Positions 31,397 through 38,964 of a stretch of DNA of 64,000 nt are shown in pieces. Numbering within the stretch: the first letter of the stretch is position 1; every line of letters starts with the position of its first letter. The DNA comes from JAEUIX01 sp046156035 (lineage in GTDB: Bacteria; Planctomycetota; Phycisphaerae; Phycisphaerales; UBA1924), in assembly GCA_046156035.1 (NCBI GenBank), contig JBJXEW010000014.1, forward strand, positions 62,001 through 126,000, written 5' to 3'. The position numbers and the translations under genes were made by a program. The notes beneath the pieces are model-generated. The model saw only the letters and a list, made by a program, of their open reading frames with translations, had not been told where the DNA came from and ran no database searches.

Positions 31397-34231
31397 GTGC
31401 CCGAATCCAAAGCCTCCAAGTCGCCCGTCAAGGTCGTGGCCATCAGCGACCAACCCCCGCCGGATCAGGGCACCAACGGAACCGGCTCCACGGTGGCCGC
31501 GGGGCAGTACGGGGCGGATCAGATCAAGGTGCTCGAAGGGCTTGAGGCCGTCCGCAAGCGCCCCGGCATGTACATCGGCGGCACCGGTGTCGGCCCGCTG
31601 CACCACCTGATTTACGAAGTGGTGGACAACTCCATTGACGAGGCGATGGCCGGCTTCGCGTCCAACGTGTGGGTGACCATCAACGCCGACGGCTCCTGCT
31701 GCGTGCAGGACAACGGCCGCGGCATCCCGGTGGAGCGAAAGAAGGACCCCAACCCGGCGTACGACGGCAAGCCCGCTGTCGAGATCGCCATGACCGTGCT
31801 GCACGCGGGCGGCAAGTTCGAGAACGAGGGGGGCGCAAGCGCGTACAAGGTCTCGGGCGGCCTGCACGGCGTGGGTGTCTCGTGCGTGAACGCCCTCAGC
31901 GAGTGGCTGGAGTGCGAGGTCTATCGCGACGGCAAGATTCACACCATCACCTTCGAGCGCGGCAAGACCACCGAGCCGCTGAAGGTGATCGGCACCATCC
32001 CCGATGATGCCCCCTTCAAGACCGGCACGAAGGTGACGTTCAGCCCCGACCCCGAGATCTTCCCGGTCACCACGTTCGACTACGCCACCATGGTGGCCCG
32101 CTTGCGTGAGTTGAGTTACCTCAACCCCGGCGTGAACATCAAACTCACGGACGAGCGCGTGGGCCCGGACGGCAAGCCACGCAGCGAAACCTTCCGCGCC
32201 AAGGAGGGTTTGAAGGAATACGTGCTGCACCTCATGCACGGCAAGCAGGCCGTGAGCGATGTGATCTGGTTCATCAAGGAGGACGCGGCCCAGGCGCAGG
32301 TGTGCGAGGTGGCGCTGCAATACCACGACGGCTACAACGAAACCGTGCTGGCCTTTGCCAACAACATCAACAACGCCGACGGCGGCACGCACGCCCAGGG
32401 CTTCAAGGTGGCCCTGACGCGGGCCATGAACGCCTACGCGAAGAAGGCGGGCATTCTGAAGGAGAAGGACCCGGCCCCCAGCGGCGAGGACCTGCGCGAG
32501 GGTCTGGTCGCCATCGTGTCGGTGAAACTCTCCAACCCCACGTTCAACAACCAGCCCAAAGAGAAACTGCTGAACCCGGAGATCGAGACGTTCGTGGCCG
32601 CGGCGGTCAGCGAGCGGCTGGAATCGTGGCTTGAAGAACACCCCAGCGAGGCCAAGCGCCTCTGCCTCAAGGGCATCGTGGCGGCCCAAGCCCGCGAGGC
32701 GGCCCGCAAGGCCCGCGAACTCACGCGCCGCAAGAGCGCGCTGGATTCGGGCTCCATGCCCCACAAACTGCGCGACTGCAAGACCAAGGACGTGGAGCGG
32801 TCCGAACTCTACATTGTCGAGGGTGATTCGGCCGGTGGCAGCGCCACCCAGGGCCGCAACGTCGAGACGCAGGCCATCCTGCCCCTGCGCGGCAAACTCC
32901 TGAACGTGGAAAAGGCGCGCCTTGATAAGGTGCTGGCCTTCGAGGAAATCCGCACGCTCATCTCCGCCCTGCGCTGCGGCATCGGCCCGGAGTTTGACAT
33001 CTCCAAACTCCGCTACGGCCGCATCGTCATCATGACCGATGCCGATGTGGACGGCAGCCACATCCGCACGCTGCTGCTCACGTTCTTCTTCCGCCAGATG
33101 CCCGAACTCATCCGGCGCGGCCGCATTTACATCGCCCAGCCGCCGCTCTACCAACTCTCTTGGGGCAAGGGCAAGGCCGCCAAGCGCGTGGAGTATGTGC
33201 TCAACGAGGGCCGCATGGGCGATGTGCTGAGCGAGCAGGGCCTGAGCCGCGCCAAACTCATCATCCGCGACGTGCCCAGTGGGGCCACAGGTGGGGCGGA
33301 CGTCCCGTCCGCCCGCGCCGCCAAGGTCCTCACCACGCTCGAGGGCGATGTGCTCGCACGCGCCATCCGCCTTCTCCGCAGGCTCGATGAACTGGTGGAA
33401 GTGGCAGAACGCCGCGGCGTGAAGTTCGCCAACCTGCTGGCCGCACGCGCGGCTGACCCGGCGGGCCGCAACCGCCTGCCGACGCACCGGCTGACGTGGG
33501 TGGGCGGCGAGGCCTTCGCGTGGAGCGAGGAAGAGGCCCGTGCCATCGCCACCAAGCGCGGCTTGCAGGTGATCGAGACGGTTTCCGAAGATGCGCCCGC
33601 GCCCACCACGGCCGCGGGCGGGGCAACGGGTGTCACGGCGCCTGCCCTCGACCCGCGCCGGGCCGTGGCCCTGCGTGAACTGCACGAGAACCGCGAACTC
33701 GAACGACTCTTCGAGCAACTCACGAAGAACGGCCTCTCGATCGAGGATTACTCGCTTGTGCAGCACCAGACCGACAGCGGCGAGAAGGTGCCCACCAAGT
33801 TCGCGTGGGAACTGTTGACAGAAGGCACGGAGGCACGAAGGCACGAAGGCACGAAGGCCGACGCAGATGCAGACGGTCCCGGCGACGAGCCCGACACGGA
33901 TGCCCCCGCTGGCGGCGGCATTGCTGCCGACACGCACGAGCCTGTTGGCAACGTGGTGGAAGTGGCCAGCCTGCCGGGCATCCTCGATTCGCTCCACGCC
34001 GTGGGCCGGCGCGGCCTGGAGATCAAGCGTTTCAAGGGTCTGGGCGAGATGGATGCCGAGCAACTCTGGGAAACCACCATGGACCCCAGCAAGCGCACGT
34101 TCATGCGTGTGACGTGGGATGTGGCCAGCCAGGCCGAGTCGCTCTTCTCGATCCTCATGGGCGAGAACGTGGAAGAACGCCGCAAGTTCATCGAAGAGCA
34201 CGCGCTTGAGGTCAAGAACCTGGACGTGTAG
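31397..34231 (+). CDS. gyrB: DNA gyrase subunit B with repeat-bearing insertion
   Basis: A 944-residue GyrB. It has the GHKL ATPase domain (EVVDNSIDEAMAG, DNGRGIPVERK, GLHGVGVSCVNAL), the transducer (QTK-loop region), TOPRIM with EGDSAGGSA (about residue 473) and DADVDGSH (about 546-553), and the C-terminal block RFKGLGEMDAEQLWETTMDP. Between TOPRIM and that block lies an insertion of roughly 250 residues, as in the long proteobacterial form. Two stretches in it are translated intergenic repeats: GGADVPSAR (about residue 633) and EGTEARRHEGTK (about 810). The GTG start has AAGGAG 7 nt upstream. Gyrase subunit A is not in the window. Confidence 0.96.
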   Translation: MPESKASKSPVKVVAISDQPPPDQGTNGTGSTVAAGQYGADQIKVLEGLEAVRKRPGMYIGGTGVGPLHHLIYEVVDNSIDEAMAGFASNVWVTINADGSCCVQDNGRGIPVERKKDPNPAYDGKPAVEIAMTVLHAGGKFENEGGASAYKVSGGLHGVGVSCVNALSEWLECEVYRDGKIHTITFERGKTTEPLKVIGTIPDDAPFKTGTKVTFSPDPEIFPVTTFDYATMVARLRELSYLNPGVNIKLTDERVGPDGKPRSETFRAKEGLKEYVLHLMHGKQAVSDVIWFIKEDAAQAQVCEVALQYHDGYNETVLAFANNINNADGGTHAQGFKVALTRAMNAYAKKAGILKEKDPAPSGEDLREGLVAIVSVKLSNPTFNNQPKEKLLNPEIETFVAAAVSERLESWLEEHPSEAKRLCLKGIVAAQAREAARKARELTRRKSALDSGSMPHKLRDCKTKDVERSELYIVEGDSAGGSATQGRNVETQAILPLRGKLLNVEKARLDKVLAFEEIRTLISALRCGIGPEFDISKLRYGRIVIMTDADVDGSHIRTLLLTFFFRQMPELIRRGRIYIAQPPLYQLSWGKGKAAKRVEYVLNEGRMGDVLSEQGLSRAKLIIRDVPSGATGGADVPSARAAKVLTTLEGDVLARAIRLLRRLDELVEVAERRGVKFANLLAARAADPAGRNRLPTHRLTWVGGEAFAWSEEEARAIATKRGLQVIETVSEDAPAPTTAAGGATGVTAPALDPRRAVALRELHENRELERLFEQLTKNGLSIEDYSLVQHQTDSGEKVPTKFAWELLTEGTEARRHEGTKADADADGPGDEPDTDAPAGGGIAADTHEPVGNVVEVASLPGILDSLHAVGRRGLEIKRFKGLGEMDAEQLWETTMDPSKRTFMRVTWDVASQAESLFSILMGENVEERRKFIEEHALEVKNLDV
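33291..33313 (+). repeat. REP-like palindrome, GGCGGAC family, copy 2, inside gyrB
   Basis: The sequence is GGTGGGGCGGACGTCCCGTC then CGCC. Stem GGCGGAC/GTCCGCC and loop GTCCC are the same as at 34272-34290, 950 bp downstream in intergenic DNA. It is in frame and translated in GyrB as GGADVPSA. Confidence 0.75.
33821..33858 (+). repeat. GGCACGAAG-type tandem repeat inside gyrB
   Basis: About four near-tandem units (AAGGCACGGAGGCACGAAGG and so on) identical in type to the intergenic repeat at 6368-6436. It is translated in frame as the hydrophilic GyrB segment EGTEARRHEGTK. Confidence 0.75.
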
Positions 34232-34265
34232 CACAGCGGTCGCGTGGCTGCGTGGCTTTGGTGGG

Positions 34266-34332
34266 TGGTGGGGCGGACGTCCCGTCCGCCGTGCCTTCCT
34301 GCCTTCTTCCTGCCTTCTTCCTGCCTTCCCGC
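34266..34332. repeat. REP-like palindrome copy 3 plus inverted-orientation GCCTTC repeat
   Basis: The GGCGGAC/GTCCGCC hairpin (34272-34290, loop GTCCC) is followed by four CCTGCCTTC/GTGCCTTC units up to 34332. It fills the gap between the converging ends of gyrB and pdxH. Confidence 0.7.
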
Positions 34333-34333
34333 G

Positions 34334-35080
34334 TTACGGCTGCACCCTTCCCGCACTCCACACACCGCCGTCAAACACCGGCACGCCCGCCCGGGTCGTC
34401 GCCCGCAAGGCGCGGCTCCACACGCCCCGGTCGTGCAGGCGGGCCGGGTGCCCCAGCCACAACTCCACCTTTTCCGCCCACAGGCGGTATCCGCCCCAGT
34501 GCGGCGGGCGCGGCACAGGCAGCCGCGCCAGTTCGGCCTCGCTCATGCCCGGCCTCACGCCAAAGCGCGCCTCCATCTCGCGGTTCTTCGCTTCCAGCGC
34601 GGCGCGCGAGGCCACGGGTGAACTCTGCTCGCTCGCCCACGCGGCAACCCTGCTGAGCACGGGCCGCGCGGCGAAGTACGCGTCGCTCTCGCTCTCTGGC
34701 GAGGGGACCACCGGCCCCTCGATGCGCACCTGCCGCTCCATCGCATCCCACCAGAAGACGGCGCACGCACGCGGGTGCGACAGCAGCGCCCGCCCCTTGC
34801 GGCTGGCGCGGTTCGTGTAGAACACCAGATAGCCGTCCGCCACATCAAGCCCGCGGCAGAGCACCACGCGGGCCGACACACTCCCGTCGGGGTCGATCGT
34901 TGCCAGCGTCATGCCGTTGGGGTTGGGCTGGGTCTTGGTAGCCGCGGCATCGGCCAGCCACGTGGAAACCAGCCCCATCGGCTCTGCGGGCAGGGGCTCG
35001 GGGAGCGTGCGCCCGGTGAACGAGCAGGCCCCGCTCAGGGCCGCGGCAAGACGGGAGGGATCGGCCGGATACAGGCTCAT
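34334..35080 (-). CDS. pdxH: pyridoxamine 5'-phosphate oxidase
   Basis: An FMN-dependent oxidase making pyridoxal 5'-phosphate from pyridoxine or pyridoxamine phosphate. The 248-residue length is usual. Conserved pieces include MTLATIDPDGSVSARVVLCR (FMN site), VFYTNRASRKGRALLSHPRA, VFWWDAMERQVRIEGPV, and the C-terminal WGGYRLWAEKVELWLGHPAR LHDR block followed by a basic tail. The start at 35080 leaves a typical N-terminus; in-frame codons upstream overlap the promoter region of dnaB. A TACCCT box lies 5 nt upstream of the ATG. Confidence 0.93.
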   Translation of the reverse strand: MSLYPADPSRLAAALSGACSFTGRTLPEPLPAEPMGLVSTWLADAAATKTQPNPNGMTLATIDPDGSVSARVVLCRGLDVADGYLVFYTNRASRKGRALLSHPRACAVFWWDAMERQVRIEGPVVPSPESESDAYFAARPVLSRVAAWASEQSSPVASRAALEAKNREMEARFGVRPGMSEAELARLPVPRPPHWGGYRLWAEKVELWLGHPARLHDRGVWSRALRATTRAGVPVFDGGVWSAGRVQP

Positions 35081-35085
35081 GCGGC

Positions 35086-35091
35086 AGGGTA
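35086..35091 (-). promoter_or_regulatory. -10-like box TACCCT before pdxH
   Basis: On the minus strand TACCCT is followed by 5 nt and the ATG at 35080. No Shine-Dalgarno is present; the pattern suggests a leaderless transcript. Confidence 0.4.
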
Positions 35092-35195
35092 GCGGAGCCG
35101 ACCATGGGCCGAACCGCTGACAGCACGGTGTCAGTGTTCTTGTGAGTTTCAGCGGGAGCATCTGTCGGTTGTGCGAATGCCACCATGGGTGCGGC

Positions 35196-35201
35196 TAACG
35201 T
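35196..35201 (+). promoter_or_regulatory. -10-like box TAACGT before dnaB
   Basis: TAACGT is followed by 7 nt and the ATG at 35209. It argues for 35209 as the real dnaB start, since an in-frame ATG at 35185 would lie upstream of this box. No -35 is convincing. Confidence 0.4.
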
Positions 35202-35208
35202 GCGTGGA

Positions 35209-37086
35209 ATGCCTGCGCCAATCGCCAACGACTTCATCTCGCAACTCGCCTCTCGCGGCCCCGGCACAGGCGCGGGAGCCAGCGGCGGCGCAGGCAGCGG
35301 CGAGGCGCCCTTCCCGCGGCGAGACCGCGGGCCAGGGGCGTGGAACAACCAGCCGCGCGAGCCCATCGGCAAACTCTTCGACCGTGAGCCGCCCCGGGCG
35401 CTCGAGGCCGAGATGAGCCTGCTGGGCGCGATGGTGCTCGACCCCCGCGTGATCGGTGATGCCATCCAGATCATCAAGGGCCCCGAGGCGTTCTACGACC
35501 CGCGCCACGGCGCCATCTACCAGGCCCTTATCTTCGTCTACGACAAGTTCCACTCCGGCGACCTCGTGCAGATCCGCCAGCACCTGGCCGATCGCGGCGT
35601 GCTGGACCAGGTAGGCGGCATCGAGTATCTCGAGCAACTCGCCTCGTCGGTGCCCGTCGCGACCAACGCCCCGCACTTTGCGCGCATCGTGGCCGAGAAG
35701 TACAAACTCCGCCGCCTCATCGAGGCCGCGGGGCAGGTGCTGTTCGACACCTACCACGCCGGCAGCACCCGCGATGAGGACGCATCGGTCATCATCGACG
35801 CGGCCGAGGCCCGCATCTTCGAGATCGCTCAGGACGAGATGTCCGCCGACCCGCAAGACCTGCACACGCTCATCGAGATCGAGTACGACCGCCTGCTGGC
35901 GATCAGCCAGGGGCGGGCGGCCCCAGACGGCGTCCGCTGCGGTCTGCACGACCTTGACGAGAAACTCGGCGGTTTCCAGCCGGGCGAGATGATCATTCTC
36001 GCTGCCCGCCCCAGCATGGGCAAGACCGCGCTGGCCCTGAACCTGGCGGAGCAGATCGCCCTGGGCACCACCGGCCCCCGCCAGAACCACGCCGACCGCG
36101 AGCCCGCACCCATCGGCGTTTTCAGCCTGGAAATGTCCAAGGCCTCGCTCGTGCAGCGTCTCCTCTCGTCATATTCGGGCATCGACTCCGACAAGATCCG
36201 GCGCGGCAACCTGCACAAATCAGAGCACGATGCCCTCGTGGCCGATTGCGACATCCTCGGCCGCGCTCCCATGTTCATCGACGACACGCCCGGCCTCACG
36301 CTCCTGCAACTGCGGGCCCGTGCCCGGCGCATGGTGCAGCACCACAGCGTCAAGGCCCTCGTGGTCGATTACCTTCAGTTGCTCACGGCGCCGGCCTCGG
36401 CGCGTGAAAGCCGGCAGGTGGAGGTCTCGGCCATCTCCCGTGGCGTCAAGGCGCTCGCCCGCGAACTCAAGGTCCCCATCATCTGTCTCAGCCAGTTGAA
36501 CCGCGGCCCGGAAAGCCGCGACCAGAACCGCCCCCGCCTCTCCGACCTGCGCGAGTCCGGCTCCCTGGAGCAGGATGCCGACGTGGTGCTGCTGCTGCAC
36601 CGAGAGGAGTACTACCACATCGGCGATGAGGAATGGCTCAACGAGAACCCCGACAAGCGCGGCATCGCCGAGATCATCATCGCCAAGCAGCGCAACGGCC
36701 CCACAGGCTCGGTGAACCTCACGTGGGATTCCAACACCACGCGCTTCAAGAACTACGCGGGCGCAACCGCCCCGAGTTGGGCCAACGACGATCGGCCCCC
36801 GCCGGCGCGCAAGCCGCAGAGCCAGCCCCCCGGCATGGCCCAGCAGTATCCGGCTGTTGCGCCCAAGGTGCCCGCCGCGGCACCGCCACTGCCCGCAACA
36901 CTCGCCTTCGGCACGCCTGCGGCCGACCCGAACCTCATCGAGCCGCGCCAAGCCCCGCGGCCCGGCTCGGCCTTCCACCCAGGGCACGCCACAGGCCCTG
37001 TGGAAAACCACCGCGACGGCGGCGGCCCCGACCGGGAGGAGCCCGACGAGCCGGATGAGCCCGAGGCCGGTCCGGCTCCGTTCTAA
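35209..37086 (+). CDS. dnaB: replicative DNA helicase
   Basis: The hexameric helicase that opens the replication fork. The N-terminal primase-interaction domain spans about residues 55-170 (PPRALEAEMSLLGAMVLDPR). The RecA-like motor has Walker A ARPSMGKTAL (about 266-275), VFSLEMSKASLVQRL, Walker B LVVDYLQLL, ISRGVKALARELKVPIICLS, and RESGSLEQDADVVLLLHREE. After the motor comes an unusual Pro/Ala-rich tail of about 110 residues without recognisable motifs. The protein is 625 residues from 35209 (633 from 35185), longer than the usual 450-480 because of this tail and a Gly-rich N-terminal stretch. Confidence 0.96.
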   Translation: MPAPIANDFISQLASRGPGTGAGASGGAGSGEAPFPRRDRGPGAWNNQPREPIGKLFDREPPRALEAEMSLLGAMVLDPRVIGDAIQIIKGPEAFYDPRHGAIYQALIFVYDKFHSGDLVQIRQHLADRGVLDQVGGIEYLEQLASSVPVATNAPHFARIVAEKYKLRRLIEAAGQVLFDTYHAGSTRDEDASVIIDAAEARIFEIAQDEMSADPQDLHTLIEIEYDRLLAISQGRAAPDGVRCGLHDLDEKLGGFQPGEMIILAARPSMGKTALALNLAEQIALGTTGPRQNHADREPAPIGVFSLEMSKASLVQRLLSSYSGIDSDKIRRGNLHKSEHDALVADCDILGRAPMFIDDTPGLTLLQLRARARRMVQHHSVKALVVDYLQLLTAPASARESRQVEVSAISRGVKALARELKVPIICLSQLNRGPESRDQNRPRLSDLRESGSLEQDADVVLLLHREEYYHIGDEEWLNENPDKRGIAEIIIAKQRNGPTGSVNLTWDSNTTRFKNYAGATAPSWANDDRPPPARKPQSQPPGMAQQYPAVAPKVPAAAPPLPATLAFGTPAADPNLIEPRQAPRPGSAFHPGHATGPVENHRDGGGPDREEPDEPDEPEAGPAPF

Positions 37087-37241
37087 TGGGCACATCATGC
37101 TCGAACATGCTGGTTTTGTGCACGAAAATGGCCCGATGTGCTGTGAGTCTCAAACGCGCAACTTGTGCGTCCGTATAACCGGCCGGGCTGACGCCCAGCA
37201 CGTCCGTCCGCACCTCTCTCGCGGCTTTCACAAATCCTCAT

Positions 37242-37270
37242 TTGACAACCACTTAGAGCGCGTGCATACT
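37242..37270 (+). promoter_or_regulatory. sigma70-type promoter of the HU-family gene
   Basis: A perfect -35 TTGACA (37242-37247), a 17-nt spacer and -10 CATACT (37265-37270). Transcription would begin near 37277, giving an untranslated leader of about 205 nt. This is the best canonical promoter in the window. Confidence 0.65.
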
Positions 37271-37318
37271 CTGCCTTGACCGGGGCAAACGAGCGCATTC
37301 GCGTCTCGCCCGGCCCGT

Positions 37319-37348
37319 GCGATTGGTTTCCTCAATCGCCCGCTTTTT
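37319..37348 (+). terminator. attenuator-like hairpin in the HU leader
   Basis: GCGATT (37319-37324) pairs perfectly with AATCGC (37334-37339) around a 9-nt loop, followed 4 nt later by TTTTT (37344-37348). It lies between the promoter and the start codon, so it would act as an attenuator if it works at all. The stem is short. Confidence 0.35.
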
Positions 37349-37481
37349 CAGGTTGGTGATAACCCGGAACTTTCCCTCTGTCCGCGGCGATGCGTGCCTG
37401 CCGCGGGTCGTGTTGCGCGGCTGCCTTCTGGCCGCGCCTGTTCGGATGCGCACGCCCGCCTCGGGCCGCTGGAGCCAAGCC

Positions 37482-37868
37482 ATGCACACGGTGACCAAGA
37501 AAGAACTCATCGACCGCATCAGCGACCGCACGGGCCTGGCCAAGCCGCTCGTGCGGGCCGCGTCGCAGGCGTTTCTGGATCAGATCATCGACGAACTCTG
37601 CCGCGGCAACCGGCTGGAGTTCCGCGACTTCGGCGTGTTCGAGGTGCGCACGCGCAAGCCACGCAACGCACAGAACCCCAAGACGCTGGAGCGCGTGAAG
37701 GTGCCCTCGCGCAAGAGCGTGAAGTTCAAGCCCGGCCGCATCATGCGCGATGTGATCGACCGCGGGCCGGAAGACCACCTGAACCAGGGCCCGCCGCCCG
37801 AAGGGCCGATCCCCATGCCCACACCGCACATGGGCGGCGGAGCGACAGGCTCGAACCCGGCGGCGTGA
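37482..37868 (+). CDS. HU/IHF family DNA-binding protein
   Basis: A 128-residue nucleoid protein. TKKELIDRISDRTGLAKPLV is the dimerisation helix pair, and LEFRDFGVFEVRTRKPRNAQNP is the beta-arm with the intercalating Pro region (RNAQNP). RKSVKFKPGRIMRDVI closes the HU/IHF fold at about residue 95. A further 30 or so residues rich in Pro/Gly/Met (GPPPEGPIPMPTPHMGGG) form a tail absent from ordinary HU. A GGAG lies 8 nt before the ATG. It is expressed from its own promoter (37242-37270). Confidence 0.92.
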   Translation: MHTVTKKELIDRISDRTGLAKPLVRAASQAFLDQIIDELCRGNRLEFRDFGVFEVRTRKPRNAQNPKTLERVKVPSRKSVKFKPGRIMRDVIDRGPEDHLNQGPPPEGPIPMPTPHMGGGATGSNPAA

Positions 37869-37937
37869 GCAGGCGCGAGCGACGCGGGTGCGGGTGCGCG
37901 GCCCGATGATCCTGGCGCAACACCCAAACACGCCCCG

Positions 37938-37943
37938 TATACT
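37938..37943 (+). promoter_or_regulatory. -10-like box TATACT ahead of the restriction-modification genes
   Basis: TATACT is followed by 6 nt and an ATG at 37950, the leaderless pattern seen elsewhere here. However, that ATG is out of frame with the restriction enzyme gene that follows (see findings). Confidence 0.45.
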
Positions 37944-37945
37944 CA

Positions 37946-38959
37946 GTGCATGGCCCAGCGGCACAAGCCGACACCCCGCCCAAGCAGCGAAACGGCCGCG
38001 TGCCGCCAGCACGAATTAACGCCGACAAACCGCACCTCTGGAAAGCCGATGTCGCGGCGTCCGTTGACCAGTTCAACAAGTGGTTCATGGAGTTTGCGCC
38101 GCAGGCGTTCCGCTCGACGCGGGTCAAGACGACCGAACACGTCAAGGCCGCGCTCATCGCGACGCACGATCTCCGCAACCTCGATGCGGCCACGCTCAGG
38201 GCGAACCCCAGCGCCCTGCCCACGCTCCGCATGTGTACCGCGCCGCCGCTCGCCGTGGACCGCTTGGTGGGTCTTGCGAGCGCGAGTAAGTCGCTCATCG
38301 GCAGCATGGAGGAAGGCAAACTTGCCGCCCGCATGAAGGCCGAGCTGCTGGACAAGAACTTGGGCAAGGTCTGCCGCGTGCTCACGAAACTCTTGGACCG
38401 CGACATCTTCCCGTGGCTCGACGCGGGCAAGGAGCCGACCGACCACGAGCGCGATCGAGCGTCCACGATCGTCGCAGACCGCTTGTGCAGCGCCGTCGCC
38501 AATCCGATCGTCCGCAACGCGCAGGAGCAGCGGCAACTCAAGATGGTGGGCGAATGGCTGGACAAGCGGGGCTATCGGAAGCAAGCCCACACGTCTGGCA
38601 AGCCGCTCACGGAGATGGAAGCGGGCACATACTCATTCCGCATGAATCTCGGCGTCGGCACAAGCGTCAAGGTGAACATCCCCGTTGACGTGGTGATCCA
38701 GCCGAAGAAGCCGCGGAGGAACCGCCTGCCCATTCTCATCGAGGCCAAGTCGGCGGGCGACTTCACCAACACCAACAAGCGGCGCAAAGAGGAAGCGACC
38801 AAGATCCACCAACTCCAGGCCACGTTCGGCACGGACGTGTGCTTTGTCCTGTTTCTCTGCGGGTACTTCGGCAGCGACTATCTCGGCTACGAGGCCGCCG
38901 AAGGGATCGACTGGGTGTGGGAGCATCGCATCGACGACCTTGCGACACTGGGGCTGTGA
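37946..38959 (+). CDS. XamI family type II restriction endonuclease
   Basis: A 337-residue protein recognised from NADKPHLWKADVAASVDQFN, WFMEFAPQAFRSTRV and TLRMCTAPPLAVDRLVGLA, blocks typical of the XamI/PF09572 group. The likely catalytic core is VNIPVDVVIQPKK ... PILIEAKSAGDFTNTNKRR, an E-x-K pattern of PD-(D/E)XK nucleases. Characterised XamI cuts GTCGAC; this specificity is only inferred. The methyltransferase gene follows at once. The start is uncertain: GTG 37946 is used here, GTG 38000 would begin just before the conserved block, and the promoter-proximal ATG at 37950 is in another frame. Confidence 0.85.
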   Translation: MHGPAAQADTPPKQRNGRVPPARINADKPHLWKADVAASVDQFNKWFMEFAPQAFRSTRVKTTEHVKAALIATHDLRNLDAATLRANPSALPTLRMCTAPPLAVDRLVGLASASKSLIGSMEEGKLAARMKAELLDKNLGKVCRVLTKLLDRDIFPWLDAGKEPTDHERDRASTIVADRLCSAVANPIVRNAQEQRQLKMVGEWLDKRGYRKQAHTSGKPLTEMEAGTYSFRMNLGVGTSVKVNIPVDVVIQPKKPRRNRLPILIEAKSAGDFTNTNKRRKEEATKIHQLQATFGTDVCFVLFLCGYFGSDYLGYEAAEGIDWVWEHRIDDLATLGL

Positions 38960-38964
38960 ACGGC

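Larger units (their letters stand above)
37087..37481. other. 395-bp intergenic region between dnaB and the HU gene
   Basis: No gene is supported. The first 150 bp are lower in GC than the surroundings and show no clear terminator for dnaB. The sigma70-like promoter at 37242-37270 and a 211-nt leader with hairpins for the HU gene fill the rest. Confidence 0.6.

Noticed and set aside
31364..34234. 956-codon open frame antisense to gyrB
   Set aside because: The gyrB frame is certain; the antisense product has no recognisable motif and the residue bias typical of a shadow frame.
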